Shown in pieces: positions 1 to 7,986 of a stretch of DNA of 64,000 nucleotides (position 1 is its first letter; each line of letters starts with the position of its first letter). The notes beneath the pieces are model-generated. The model was not told the DNA's origin and did no database searches. It was given only the letters and a program-made list of their open reading frames with translations. Source of the stretch: Pseudomonas paeninsulae (GTDB lineage: Bacteria; Pseudomonadota; Gammaproteobacteria; Pseudomonadales; Pseudomonadaceae); contig NZ_CP141799.1 in the NCBI RefSeq assembly GCF_035621475.1, forward strand, positions 1,476,501-1,540,500, written 5' to 3'. The position numbers and the translations under genes were made by a program.

Positions 1-1
1 A

Positions 2-451
2 ACGGCGGTCGAGCCCGCCTTGCCGGCGCTGCTGAGCGATCCGCAGTGGCAGCCCTATCTGGTGTTTCCCGGTGAATACGTCGAGTCTGCGCGAGTGGTC
101 AGTGAGGTGCAGCATGCACCTGGCAAGCGGCCACTGTTCATTCTGCTCGATGCGACCTGGGCCGAGGCGCGCAAGATGTTCCGCAAAAGCCCCTACCTCG
201 ACAGCTTGCCGGTGCTCAGCCTGCAGCCCGAGCAGTTGTCGCGTTATCGTCTGCGGCGGTCCACGCGCGACGATCACCTGTGTACCGCCGAGGTGGCGGC
301 GCTCTGTCTGGAGCTGGCCGGCGATCAGCGTGCCGCCGACGCGCTGAATGCCTATCTGGATGTCTTCAGCCAGCACTACTTGGCGGCTAAGGCTCCACGC
401 GCGGTTGATCTGGACGACGCCCTGCACCAGCATTTGCGCTTGTTTCTGTGA
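2..451 (+). CDS. DTW-domain protein (tRNA aminocarboxypropyltransferase family), 5' end outside window
   Basis: The frame is open from the window edge to the TGA at 449-451, so only the C-terminal 149 residues are visible. The segment LLDATWAEARKM holds the Asp-x-Thr-Trp signature that names the DTW family. Members of this family (TapT/YfiP in E. coli) transfer an aminocarboxypropyl group from SAM to uridine in tRNA; assigning that reaction here is inference from the family. The 3' end runs 65 bp into the oppositely transcribed EamA gene. In P. aeruginosa a DTW gene also lies close to erdR, which supports the context. The N-terminal zinc-binding part cannot be checked. Confidence 0.8.
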   Translation, partial: TAVEPALPALLSDPQWQPYLVFPGEYVESARVVSEVQHAPGKRPLFILLDATWAEARKMFRKSPYLDSLPVLSLQPEQLSRYRLRRSTRDDHLCTAEVAALCLELAGDQRAADALNAYLDVFSQHYLAAKAPRAVDLDDALHQHLRLFL

Positions 452-1340
452 GTAGTTGGCTGGGTTTTTTCGGCCATAATTGCGCCAGCAGCATGCCGGC
501 GAGCATCAGTGCACAGCCGAAATAACCACGCAGTTGCAGCGCTTCGCCCAGTAGCCAGGCGCCTGCAATGGCGGCAAACACGGCTTCCAGCGAGAGGATG
601 ATCGCGGCATGCGAGGCGATCGCATGCTTTTGCGCCACCACCTGCAAGGTAAAGCCGATGGCCACGCCGAACAGACCGCCATACAGAATCGCCGGCCCGG
701 CGGCGATGATCGAGTCGAGGTGGATCTCCTCGAAGATCAGCGCCAACAGCAGGCTGATCAGCGCGCAGGTGGCGAATTGCACCACGGCCAGACGCAATGG
801 GTCATGACGCCTGGCGAAGACCCCCACCAGCAGCACATGCACGGCCCAGACGAAGGCTCCGGCCAATTGCAGCCAGTCGCCGGAGGCGACCTGAAAGCCT
901 TCGCCGACGCTGAGCAAAAACATGCCGAGCACCGCCAGCGAGGCGCCCAGCCAGATGCCCAGCCCCGTTTTGTGGCCGATCAGCAGGCCGAGCAGGGGCA
1001 CGATGATCACGTACAATCCGGTGATGAATCCGGCGTTGGTGACACTGGTGAAGAGCAAACCGACCTGCTGCAGATTGATTCCCAGGGCCAACGCCAAGCC
1101 CATCAGGCCACCACCCAGTAGCAGGTGGCGGTTTAGCGGCGGCGGAGGTGTGCTGCGCGAGCGGCGCTCAAGCAGCGGTAGCAGTGGCAGCAGAATCAAT
1201 ACCGCCAGGGCAAAACGCAGGCCGCTGTAGAGCAATGGCCCTATCGAGTCCATGCCCAGGCGCTGGGCGACGAAGGCCGAGCCCCAGATCATGGCCGTCA
1301 GCAGCATCAAGAGGTCGGCGCGCAGGGCCTGGCTTCGCAT
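387..1340 (-). CDS. EamA/DMT family inner-membrane transporter
   Basis: This is a 317-residue protein with about ten hydrophobic segments and the two EamA repeats typical of the drug/metabolite transporter superfamily. The N-terminal half contains AMIWGSAFVAQRLG and the second repeat contains SLEAVFAAIAGAWLLGE, both characteristic. The ATG at 1340 was chosen because the preceding 33 codons of the open frame are basic and unlike the family, whereas MRSQALRADLLML starts right at the first membrane segment. The substrate is unknown. The C-terminal tail after the last helix is hydrophilic and overlaps the end of the DTW gene on the other strand by 65 bp. Confidence 0.88.
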   Translation of the reverse strand: MRSQALRADLLMLLTAMIWGSAFVAQRLGMDSIGPLLYSGLRFALAVLILLPLLPLLERRSRSTPPPPLNRHLLLGGGLMGLALALGINLQQVGLLFTSVTNAGFITGLYVIIVPLLGLLIGHKTGLGIWLGASLAVLGMFLLSVGEGFQVASGDWLQLAGAFVWAVHVLLVGVFARRHDPLRLAVVQFATCALISLLLALIFEEIHLDSIIAAGPAILYGGLFGVAIGFTLQVVAQKHAIASHAAIILSLEAVFAAIAGAWLLGEALQLRGYFGCALMLAGMLLAQLWPKKPSQLLTETSANAGAGRRPDQPRVEP

Positions 1341-1543
1341 AAAACAGTCTCGTTGGGCAAAAGTGCAGACTGTGCCGCAAAGCAACGCGCTTGACCACTC
1401 CGAGATCGCTCGGCATGCTTGGCGCCGTCTTAGGCGCATTATGCAGTTGGCCGTGTACTATGCGCGGCTAATCGAGCGGTCTGTCGTGTTTTACCCGGCA
1501 GGCCTGCGCTAGCGGTACTCACATAACAAGAACAGGATCTGCA

Positions 1544-2194
1544 ATGGCCACCTATGAAATCCTGATTGCCGACGACCATCCGTTATTTCGCAGTGCACTT
1601 CAGCAGGCGCTGACCCTGGGTCTTGGCCCGCAGGCTCGCCTGGTAGAGGCTGCCAGCATCGCCGAGTTGGAAACTTGCCTGGCGCAGAAGTCAGATTGGG
1701 ATCTGGTGTTACTCGACCTCAATATGCCCGGTGCCTATGGTTTTTCCGGTTTGGCGTTGTTGCGTGGGCAATACCCGCAGGTGCCCGTGGTGATGGTCTC
1801 GGCACAGGAAGAGGTTAACGTGGTGGCGCGGGCCCGCGAGTTTGGCGCGAGTGGTTTCATTCCCAAGTCCAGCTCTCTGGAGAGTATCCAGCAAGCCGTA
1901 CAAGTGGTGCTCGATGGTGATACCTGGTGGCCGGAGCAAACCGAGGAGGCTGCTCAGGTCTCTGCCGAAGCTAAAGCCGCCAGTGCAGGCCTGGCCAGTC
2001 TGACCCCGCAGCAGTTTCGAGTGCTGACCATGGTCTGCGACGGCTTGTTGAACAAGCAGATTGCCTACGAGTTAAGCGTTTCCGAGGCTACGGTCAAGGC
2101 GCATGTCACGGCGATTTTCCGCAAGCTCGGCGTACGAACTCGTACCCAGGCGGCGCTGCTGTTGCAGCAGATGGAATCGATCCCGAGCAGCTGA
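1544..2194 (+). CDS. erdR: LuxR-type response regulator ErdR (CrbR)
   Basis: A 216-residue two-domain regulator. The receiver domain (about 1-125) has the acidic pair Asp10-Asp11, the phospho-acceptor Asp58 in LVLLDLNMPG and a conserved Lys in GFIPKSSS. The C-terminal LuxR/FixJ helix-turn-helix (about 148-210) contains LTPQQFRVL and NKQIAYELSVSEATVKAHV. In Pseudomonas the orthologue ErdR is phosphorylated by the MxtR/CrbS kinase and controls acetyl-CoA synthetase (acsA) and ethanol oxidation genes. The name rests on sequence and on dgkA lying immediately downstream, as in P. aeruginosa. The kinase is not in this window. Confidence 0.88.
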   Translation: MATYEILIADDHPLFRSALQQALTLGLGPQARLVEAASIAELETCLAQKSDWDLVLLDLNMPGAYGFSGLALLRGQYPQVPVVMVSAQEEVNVVARAREFGASGFIPKSSSLESIQQAVQVVLDGDTWWPEQTEEAAQVSAEAKAASAGLASLTPQQFRVLTMVCDGLLNKQIAYELSVSEATVKAHVTAIFRKLGVRTRTQAALLLQQMESIPSS

Positions 2195-2288
2195 GTGCGC
2201 TCCTGATACACGTTGCTCGCACGTCTGTACGCGCAGTCAAGCCAGCGGGATTGTGTCGGTTTGCTTGTGCAGGTCTTATAGTTCTCGT

Positions 2289-2315
2289 GCCAGCCAGCCA
2301 GCCAGCCAGCCAGCC
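2289..2315. repeat. Tetranucleotide repeat (CAGC), nearly 7 units, upstream of dgkA
   Basis: A perfect period-4 run of GCCA/CAGC units covers 27 bases and ends 30 bp before the dgkA start codon. Tracts like this change length by slipped-strand mispairing. The frame of dgkA is open upstream through the repeat (reading Ala-Ser-Gln-Pro repeats), so a unit change would shift any N-terminally extended product. Whether anything is translated or transcribed across it is not shown. Confidence 0.9.
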
Positions 2316-2345
2316 TTTTCCTTTTACAGTGTGGATAACCTTCTT

Positions 2346-2714
2346 ATGTCGTCGCCATTCAAGGGCCAGACGGGCCTCAAGCGTATCGTTAATGCGGCGG
2401 GCTATTCGCTGGCGGGCTTGCGTGTTGCGATTGCCAGTGAGGCCGCATTTCGTCAGTTGATGCTGCTCAATCTGGTGTTGATTCCGCTGGCGTTCTACAG
2501 CGACGTCAGCCGGGGCGAGCGCGCGCTGATGGTCGGCGTTTGCTTGTTGGCGTTGATCGTCGAACTGCTCAATTCTGCGCTGGAGGCGACGGTCGATCGC
2601 ATCTCCCTGGAGCTGCACCCCTTGTCGAAAAACGCCAAGGACATGGGCAGCGCCGCGCAGTTCGTGTCCCTGACGTTGATCGCCAGTGTCTGGGCGGTGA
2701 TCCTGCTGGGCTAG
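2346..2714 (+). CDS. dgkA: Diacylglycerol kinase
   Basis: A 122-residue integral membrane enzyme with three transmembrane helices and the family signature EllNSALEatvDri (seen here as VELLNSALEATVDRI) followed by AKDMGSAAQF. It phosphorylates diacylglycerol to phosphatidic acid with ATP in the inner membrane. This recycles the diacylglycerol released when osmoregulated periplasmic glucans are decorated, and opgGH lie 24 kb away in this window. The ATG at 2346 gives the usual family length. The frame is also open upstream across the CAGC repeat, but no known family member has that extension. Start sequence context is weak (GGAT about 10 bp upstream). Confidence 0.92.
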   Translation: MSSPFKGQTGLKRIVNAAGYSLAGLRVAIASEAAFRQLMLLNLVLIPLAFYSDVSRGERALMVGVCLLALIVELLNSALEATVDRISLELHPLSKNAKDMGSAAQFVSLTLIASVWAVILLG

Positions 2715-2757
2715 CCGCCTGTGAAACATTGCTGGCCGCGCGCAATGTTGTGGCGGC
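2714..2757. terminator. Interrupted inverted repeat between convergent dgkA and finR
   Basis: GCCGCC (2714-2719) pairs with GGCGGC (2752-2757), and AACATTGC (2725-2732) pairs with GCAATGTT (2742-2749). The structure sits in the 51 bp between two convergent genes, so a bidirectional terminator is the likely role. No T-run follows on either strand, so it may act only as an RNA-stabilising hairpin. Confidence 0.45.
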
Positions 2758-2765
2758 AGGACTGC

Positions 2766-3692
2766 TCAGGCAATGTTTGGCAGCACTATCTCATCGCTGC
2801 GCCTGACCCCGGCAGTCAGCGCCCGGCATAGATCGATGAATTCACGCATTGCGGCGGTCTGGTACTTCTGCTTGTGCCAGATAAAGTAGAACTGCCGCCG
2901 CAGATCCAGCTCAGGTGTTTCCACCGCCACCAGGCTGCCGCGGCGAAAGGCGTCGCGCAGGGCCAGGCGTGAAATGCAGCCAATGCCCAGGCCCGATTCC
3001 ACCGCCCGCTTGATTGCTTCAGTGTGTTCCAGCTCCAGGCGGATATTCAGCGAGCGCGGGTGATGGCGCATGGCCTGATCGAAGGTCAGGCGCGTGCCAG
3101 AGCCCTGCTCGCGGAGTATCCAGGCTTCCTGGGTCAGCTCGTCGAGGCTGGCTTCGCCGCGCTTGGCCAGGGCATGTTGCGGCGCGCAGAACACCACCAG
3201 TTCGTCTTCGACCCAGGGCTGCACCTCGATATCCGGGTTCTGGCAGTCACCCTCGATCAAACCCATGTCCAGCTCATAGTGGGCGATCTGTTGCACCACA
3301 TAGGCGGTGTTATGCACCTGGAGCTGGACTCGGCATTCCGGGTGGCGCTGCATGAAGCTGCCGATCAGCAGGGTTGCCAGGTAATTGCCAACAGTCAGCG
3401 TAGCGCCGACATTCAGCGAGCCAAAACCACTCTTGCCGCCCAGCAGGCGTTCGATCTCCTTGGCCTGGTCGAGCAGGGCCGCGGCTTGGGGCAATAACTG
3501 CGAGCCCAGGGCATTGAGGATCAGACGCTTGCCGGCGCGGTCGAATAATTGGCAGTCGGATTGGCGCTCCAATTCGCTGAGCGAGGTGCTGGTCGCCGAT
3601 TGCGACAATGCCAGGGAGTCAGCCGCGCGCGAGACGCTTTGCTGCTGCGCCACGGCGACGAATACCTGAAGCTGTCGTAGGGTAAATCGCAT
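2766..3692 (-). CDS. finR: LysR-type regulator FinR
   Basis: A 309-residue LysR-family activator: N-terminal winged helix-turn-helix (about 1-60, FTLRQLQVFVAVAQQQSVSR then ALSQSATSTSLSELE) and a periplasmic-binding-like effector domain (about 88-295). The ATG at 3692 puts the standard MRFTLRQLQ at the N-terminus; an upstream frame extension of 27 codons is not family-like. It is divergent from fpr, the arrangement known for FinR in Pseudomonas. There FinR is required for superoxide-induced expression of fpr. The gene name rests on this neighbour and the sequence. Confidence 0.87.
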   Translation of the reverse strand: MRFTLRQLQVFVAVAQQQSVSRAADSLALSQSATSTSLSELERQSDCQLFDRAGKRLILNALGSQLLPQAAALLDQAKEIERLLGGKSGFGSLNVGATLTVGNYLATLLIGSFMQRHPECRVQLQVHNTAYVVQQIAHYELDMGLIEGDCQNPDIEVQPWVEDELVVFCAPQHALAKRGEASLDELTQEAWILREQGSGTRLTFDQAMRHHPRSLNIRLELEHTEAIKRAVESGLGIGCISRLALRDAFRRGSLVAVETPELDLRRQFYFIWHKQKYQTAAMREFIDLCRALTAGVRRSDEIVLPNIA

Positions 3693-3710
3693 ATATATAT
3701 AACCGATAAC

Positions 3711-3758
3711 GGATATCTTAATTATCCACTTAACAGATATTCTGCCCGGGTCTAGAAT
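3711..3758 (+). promoter_or_regulatory. Divergent finR/fpr control region: LysR-type palindrome and sigma-70-like promoter for fpr
   Basis: GGATA-N7-TATCC (3711-3727) is a dyad of the T-N11-A kind used by LysR regulators. It lies just upstream of a -35 TTAACA (3730-3735) and a -10 TAGAAT (3753-3758) separated by exactly 17 bp and directed at fpr. That spacing fits an activator contacting RNA polymerase. Binding by FinR is inference. Confidence 0.5.
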
Positions 3759-3799
3759 CTGCTGCAACCGCAACTGCCCGTGATTCTTGAGGACCTAAC

Positions 3800-4579
3800 A
3801 TGAGCAACCTGAACGTCGAGCGTGTTCTCAGTGTGCATCACTGGAACGACACCCTATTCAGCTTCAAGACCACTCGCGATCCGGGCTTGCGCTTCGAGAA
3901 CGGTCAGTTCGTGATGATCGGCCTGCAACAGGATACCGGCCGGCCGCTGATGCGCGCCTACTCCATTGCCAGCCCGAACTATGAAGAGCATCTGGAGTTC
4001 TTCAGCATCAAGGTGGCGGATGGTCCGCTGACTTCGCAGTTGCAGTACCTCAAGCCCGGCGACGAGCTGGTGGTCAGCCGCAAACCCACCGGCACCCTGG
4101 TACTCGACGACCTGTTGCCGGGCAAGCACCTGTACCTGCTGAGCACCGGCACTGGCCTGGCTCCGTTCATGAGCGTGATTCAGGACCCGGAAACCTACGA
4201 GCGTTACGAGAAAGTCGTGCTGGTACACGGCGTGCGTTACGTCAACGAAGTAGCCTACCGCGAGTTCATCACCGAGCACTTGCCGCAGAATGAATACTTC
4301 GGCGATGCTTTGAAGAACAAGCTGATCTACTACCCGACCGTGACCCGTGAAGAGTTCGAGAACCAGGGCCGCCTGACCGACCTGATGCGCAGCGGCAAGC
4401 TGTTCCACGATATTGGCCTGCCGCCGATCAACCCGCAGGACGACCGCGCGATGATCTGCGGCAGCCCGAGTATGCTCGACGAAACGGCGGCCGTGCTCGA
4501 CAGCTTCGGCCTGAAAATCTCTCCGCGCATGGGCGAGCCGGGCGATTACCTGATCGAGCGCGCCTTCGTCGAGAAGTAA
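3800..4579 (+). CDS. fpr: Ferredoxin/flavodoxin--NADP+ reductase
   Basis: A 259-residue FAD enzyme. The FAD-binding barrel (about 1-100) carries RPLMRAYSIASPNYEEHLEF, with RxYS as the FAD contact. The NADP-binding half carries LLSTGTGLAPFMSVI and ICGSPSML. The C-terminus ends in the short ...ERAFVEK tail of bacterial Fpr. It moves electrons between NADPH and ferredoxin/flavodoxin in the cytoplasm and is an oxidative-stress and iron-homeostasis enzyme in Pseudomonas. It is divergent from its regulator finR and followed by a strong terminator, so it is probably monocistronic. Confidence 0.94.
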   Translation: MSNLNVERVLSVHHWNDTLFSFKTTRDPGLRFENGQFVMIGLQQDTGRPLMRAYSIASPNYEEHLEFFSIKVADGPLTSQLQYLKPGDELVVSRKPTGTLVLDDLLPGKHLYLLSTGTGLAPFMSVIQDPETYERYEKVVLVHGVRYVNEVAYREFITEHLPQNEYFGDALKNKLIYYPTVTREEFENQGRLTDLMRSGKLFHDIGLPPINPQDDRAMICGSPSMLDETAAVLDSFGLKISPRMGEPGDYLIERAFVEK

Positions 4580-4610
4580 GCTCCAGGGTCTTATGCAAAG
4601 GCTCGCTGCA

Positions 4611-4653
4611 CAAAAAATCCCGCTCACTTGATTCAAGTGGACGGGATTTTTTT
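4611..4653 (+). terminator. Rho-independent terminator of fpr
   Basis: AAAAAATCCCG pairs with CGGGATTTTTT around a second helix CACTTG/CAAGTG. A run of seven T follows on the + strand about 32 bp after the fpr stop. The A-rich foot on the other side means it could also stop transcription coming from the right. Confidence 0.88.
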
Positions 4654-4804
4654 GTACTTGGATGAAAATCGGGGAGGCATCCACTGCCGACAAATCGCTC
4701 CCGGATTGCAGCGGGACTCCGCGTTGGTTTCCTGGCTGATGCCCGCGACGGGCGAATCCGCCAAGCCGGACCAATTATCCAGTTCGCTGCCGAGCAGGGC
4801 GTCT
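4654..4804. other. Intergenic stretch, nothing recognised
   Basis: The 150 bp between the fpr terminator and the end of the diguanylate cyclase gene has no ORF with family likeness and no clear hairpin. Confidence 0.6.
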
Positions 4805-6172
4805 TCAGTGGGGGCTTGGGTCGAGTGTGATCTGGAAGCGATTGCCGCCGCTTTTTTTCGCTGCATACATGGCGTTGTCGGCATGAGTGAGCAACTGTTG
4901 TGCGTCATTACCGTGCTGCGGATAGAACGCCACCCCGATGCTCGGCAGAATCATGTGCGCCTGACCATTCAGGTCGAATGGCTGGTTGAGTGCTAAGCGG
5001 ATTTTCTCGGCGACCAGCACGGCATGATCCGGCGAGTGGAAGTCTTCGAGCAGCACCACGAATTCGTCGCCACCCAGGCGTGCGACCGTATCCGATTCGC
5101 GCACGCATTGCCTGAGGCGCTTGGCAACCAGTTGTAGCAGGAGATCGCCGATGGTGTGGCCGAACGTATCGTTGACCTGTTTGAATTTGTCCAGATCGAG
5201 GAACAGCAGCGACAGTTGCGTTTGCTCCCGACGTGTCCTGGTCAGTGCGGTGTGCAAGCGGTCGTAGAGCAGGGCACGGTTAGGCAGTTGGGTCAGTTGG
5301 TCGTATTGGGCCATGAACTGCAAGCGACTGAGCATCTGCTGGCGCTCGATGGCTGTCGCGATCTGGGTCGAGACGAATTGCAGCAGTTCCTTGTCCTTGT
5401 CGGTGTAGCGCGCTCCGTGGGTATAACTCTGGACCACCAAGGCGCCAATGGTGCCGTTGTGCGAGGTGAGGGGCACGCCCAGCCAATACAATGAAGCGCA
5501 GTCGATCGCCTGCACATGCTCGGGCAGGGTCGTCAGCGTTTCTGGTGAGAGCAGCAAGGTCTGCCCAGTGCGGATGATTTCCGCGCTGAGTGTGGGGGCC
5601 GCCAGATTGTGCGGAGCCGGGGCCTGATAGCGCTCGTCGATATGGTAGGGAAAGCTCAGCTGGTCGTTCTGTTCATCGTAAAGAACCACGGAAAAGTTGA
5701 TGGCCGGTAACAGCTGGCCGACGATCGAGTGAACTTTCTCGAACAGGCTGGGTAGATCCTTGGCCAGGTGCGCCGCTTCGGAGATGGCATAGAGCGCCGC
5801 TTGCATCGACTCGCTGCGTTTGCGTTCGCTGACGTCATGGGCCACGGCAATCCGCAGTTGATCGTCCGCCGACCAGCGGGCCGACCACATGATGTGAACG
5901 ATCTGCCCATCTTTGCGCACATAGCGATTTTCAAAATTGGGTTTGCTGGTGCCTAACATGACTTCGCTGGCCGCTTGCAGCGTCCTGGCGCGATCTTCTG
6001 GCAACACCAGTTCGATCATGCTCCTGCCGACCATTTCCTCGGCGGTATAACCAAAGATCTGTTCGCAGGCGGCACTGACAAAAACAAAGCGTCCCTCTTG
6101 GTCGACTACGCAAATGGCATCGAGCAGAAGGTCAACAAGGTTACCTGATGGGACGTAAGGCTTTTTTTTCAT
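4805..6172 (-). CDS. PAS-GAF diguanylate cyclase
   Basis: A 455-residue soluble signalling protein: PAS domain (about 12-115, FVSAACEQIFGYTAEEMVG), GAF domain (about 130-280) and GGDEF domain (about 285-450). The active-site motif GGDEF is intact at 367-371. An RxxD inhibitory site (R358-D361) lies exactly five residues upstream, so product inhibition by c-di-GMP is expected. It should make c-di-GMP in the cytoplasm in response to a small ligand or redox state sensed by PAS or GAF; the ligand cannot be read from the sequence. There is no EAL domain. It appears to be a single-gene unit. Confidence 0.9.
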   Translation of the reverse strand: MKKKPYVPSGNLVDLLLDAICVVDQEGRFVFVSAACEQIFGYTAEEMVGRSMIELVLPEDRARTLQAASEVMLGTSKPNFENRYVRKDGQIVHIMWSARWSADDQLRIAVAHDVSERKRSESMQAALYAISEAAHLAKDLPSLFEKVHSIVGQLLPAINFSVVLYDEQNDQLSFPYHIDERYQAPAPHNLAAPTLSAEIIRTGQTLLLSPETLTTLPEHVQAIDCASLYWLGVPLTSHNGTIGALVVQSYTHGARYTDKDKELLQFVSTQIATAIERQQMLSRLQFMAQYDQLTQLPNRALLYDRLHTALTRTRREQTQLSLLFLDLDKFKQVNDTFGHTIGDLLLQLVAKRLRQCVRESDTVARLGGDEFVVLLEDFHSPDHAVLVAEKIRLALNQPFDLNGQAHMILPSIGVAFYPQHGNDAQQLLTHADNAMYAAKKSGGNRFQITLDPSPH

Positions 6173-6412
6173 AAGGTAAATTATTGATTCTCGGAATCAG
6201 CCATGACCTGCAGGAAAGTATGAAGATGTGCCGACAGGTGGTGCCCATGAGTCAACTTTAGTCGTAGCCCAAGTACTGCGGAAGCAATACTTCAATCAAA
6301 ATGCCTAGCGGCTTCGCGCGGGCTAGTGATTACCTTGGGTTCGACAGGTCCCGCAGGCCAAGAGCACCCGACGCATTGGCTGCAGCCGCCTGGCTTGTCT
6401 TAGCTGACTCAC

Positions 6413-7138
6413 TCAGGTCGCCACCACTTCCAGCACGCAGATATTTCCCGGTTCCGGGTAGTGCCAACGCACATCGACATCCCACAAACGCGTGCCGTAG
6501 CGCCGTTCGGGCGGTGGCACCTGATAGGCCGGGCGCGGATCCTGGGCCAGGCATTGCTCGATCAGTTCGACCAGCGGCTGGTCGAGGCGCAGGCCGTGGC
6601 TGCGCGCCTGGCTGAGGGCAGCGTCTCGCCATTGCACCTCGATCAACAGCGGAGCACCGTCGGCGATGCGGTTATAGGCACTGGCGACGTTGTCGGCATA
6701 GGGCACGTAGGGTTTGATATCCAGCACCGGTGTGCCGTCGAGCAAGTCGATCCCCGACAGCCAGAGCCTGCCCGCTTCGACCTTGTCCAGTTTGACCACC
6801 GATTGCCCGAGGCCGTTGGGGCGGTGGGTGGCGCGGGTGGCGAACACCCCTACCGATTTATTCCCACCCAGGCGCGGTGGGCGCACTTTCAGGCGTGGCT
6901 GGTCTTCCAGTGCCTGGTGGAACAGAAACAGCAGCCAGACATGGCTGACCTGCTCCAGGCCCTGCACCGCTTCGCCCGTATCGAAGGGGGCGACCAGTTC
7001 CAGCACACCACGGGCAGCCGGTGCCAACTGTGGCTGACGGGGAATGGCGAATTTCTCCTTGAAACAGGAGCGGACGAAACCGATGGGCGAAACGGAGTAG
7101 GGCATGGGCAAGCGACTGGCAGTGGCGAGGAGGGCCAT
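6413..7138 (-). CDS. trmO: tRNA m6t6A37 methyltransferase TrmO (TsaA/YaeB family)
   Basis: A 241-residue protein with the TrmO core: PIGFVRSCFKEKFAIPRQPQ near the N-terminus, THRPNGLGQSVV (SAM-binding), then SGIDLLDGTPVLDIKPYVPY. These are hallmark segments of the enzyme that N6-methylates t6A37 in threonine tRNAs. The C-terminal domain (about 170-241) matches the longer gammaproteobacterial form. Two starts are possible: ATG at 7138, or ATG at 7105, which would begin MPYSVSPIGF and is closer to typical homologues. Neither has a strong ribosome site. Confidence 0.87.
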   Translation of the reverse strand: MALLATASRLPMPYSVSPIGFVRSCFKEKFAIPRQPQLAPAARGVLELVAPFDTGEAVQGLEQVSHVWLLFLFHQALEDQPRLKVRPPRLGGNKSVGVFATRATHRPNGLGQSVVKLDKVEAGRLWLSGIDLLDGTPVLDIKPYVPYADNVASAYNRIADGAPLLIEVQWRDAALSQARSHGLRLDQPLVELIEQCLAQDPRPAYQVPPPERRYGTRLWDVDVRWHYPEPGNICVLEVVAT

Positions 7139-7171
7139 CTTACCCGCAATACGCGGCGGCCTTAAGTCACC

Positions 7172-7984
7172 CTAGCCAAGCAGAAGTGCCATTCCCCAGA
7201 CAAATAACACTAGCCCGGCGATGCGACCGAGCCAGATGCCGCCGGGCAGCAGCTTTTCCAGCAGCACATAGACGCCGATCAAGGCTGCCCACAGCAGGTT
7301 CATCACTCCGCCGACAAACAGCAGGCCCATCAGCATCCAGCAGCAGCCCAGGCAGTAGAGGCCATGCTTCAGGCCCATGGACCAACCACCGACCACACCG
7401 GGGCGCCAGTGACCGAGGAGGAACTGCACCGGTCCGCGACAATGCGCGAGGCAGGCCGACTTGCCCGGTAGCCACTGGTAGGCCCCGGCCCCCATCAGCA
7501 GGGCCGCGCCAAGCCACTGACTCTGGCTGCGCATCTGCGGGCTGAGCAGGGCGAGGCGATCCAAGCCCCATTGCAGGGCAGTGGCGATCAGGCTGAAGCC
7601 GCTCCACACCAGCAGATAGGCCAGGCAGAACAGCAGCAGCGCCAGGTGCCGTTGAGGGGGCGTCATATAGCGGCGCAACATCTGCTGGTAGAGCAGGATC
7701 ATCGGCAGGGCGCTCGGCAGCATCATGCCGATCATCATTACCGACCACATCGCCAGCATCAGCAGCGCATCGGTCAGGCTCCAGGGCATCGGCATGCCCG
7801 CCATGGCCATATCGACCATGGCGTTCGGCGTGGTCATGCTCGCAGCCATGCGGAACAACAGCAGCCAGGCGACGCCAGTCAACGCCAGCAGGCTCAGCAG
7901 CGTCAGCCATTGTTCCTTGCCCAGTGGCCAGTAGGGCAAGCGTCGGTGTTGCTGGTCGGCGAGTTTCTCAGGAGAGCCCTGCAC
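7172..7984 (-). CDS. DUF2182 integral membrane protein
   Basis: A 270-residue polytopic membrane protein with about six to seven helices. Met-rich helix segments include MVDMAMAGMPMPW, LMLAMWSVMMIGMMLPSALP, and a later HGLYCLGCCWMLMGLLF. These Met/His/Cys clusters are typical of DUF2182, described as a predicted metal-binding membrane protein of unknown function. The start is GTG at 7984, two bases after the stop of the DUF1326 gene, so the two are translationally coupled. Soft-metal binding is an inference from residue content only. Confidence 0.82.
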   Translation of the reverse strand: MQGSPEKLADQQHRRLPYWPLGKEQWLTLLSLLALTGVAWLLLFRMAASMTTPNAMVDMAMAGMPMPWSLTDALLMLAMWSVMMIGMMLPSALPMILLYQQMLRRYMTPPQRHLALLLFCLAYLLVWSGFSLIATALQWGLDRLALLSPQMRSQSQWLGAALLMGAGAYQWLPGKSACLAHCRGPVQFLLGHWRPGVVGGWSMGLKHGLYCLGCCWMLMGLLFVGGVMNLLWAALIGVYVLLEKLLPGGIWLGRIAGLVLFVWGMALLLG

Positions 7985-7986
7985 CT

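Noticed and set aside
2289..2315. CAGC run considered as a CRISPR or attachment-site repeat
   Set aside because: The unit is only four bases with no spacers, so it is a simple sequence repeat.
4628..4996. Plus-strand ORF after fpr
   Set aside because: It starts inside the fpr terminator and runs antisense into the cyclase gene.
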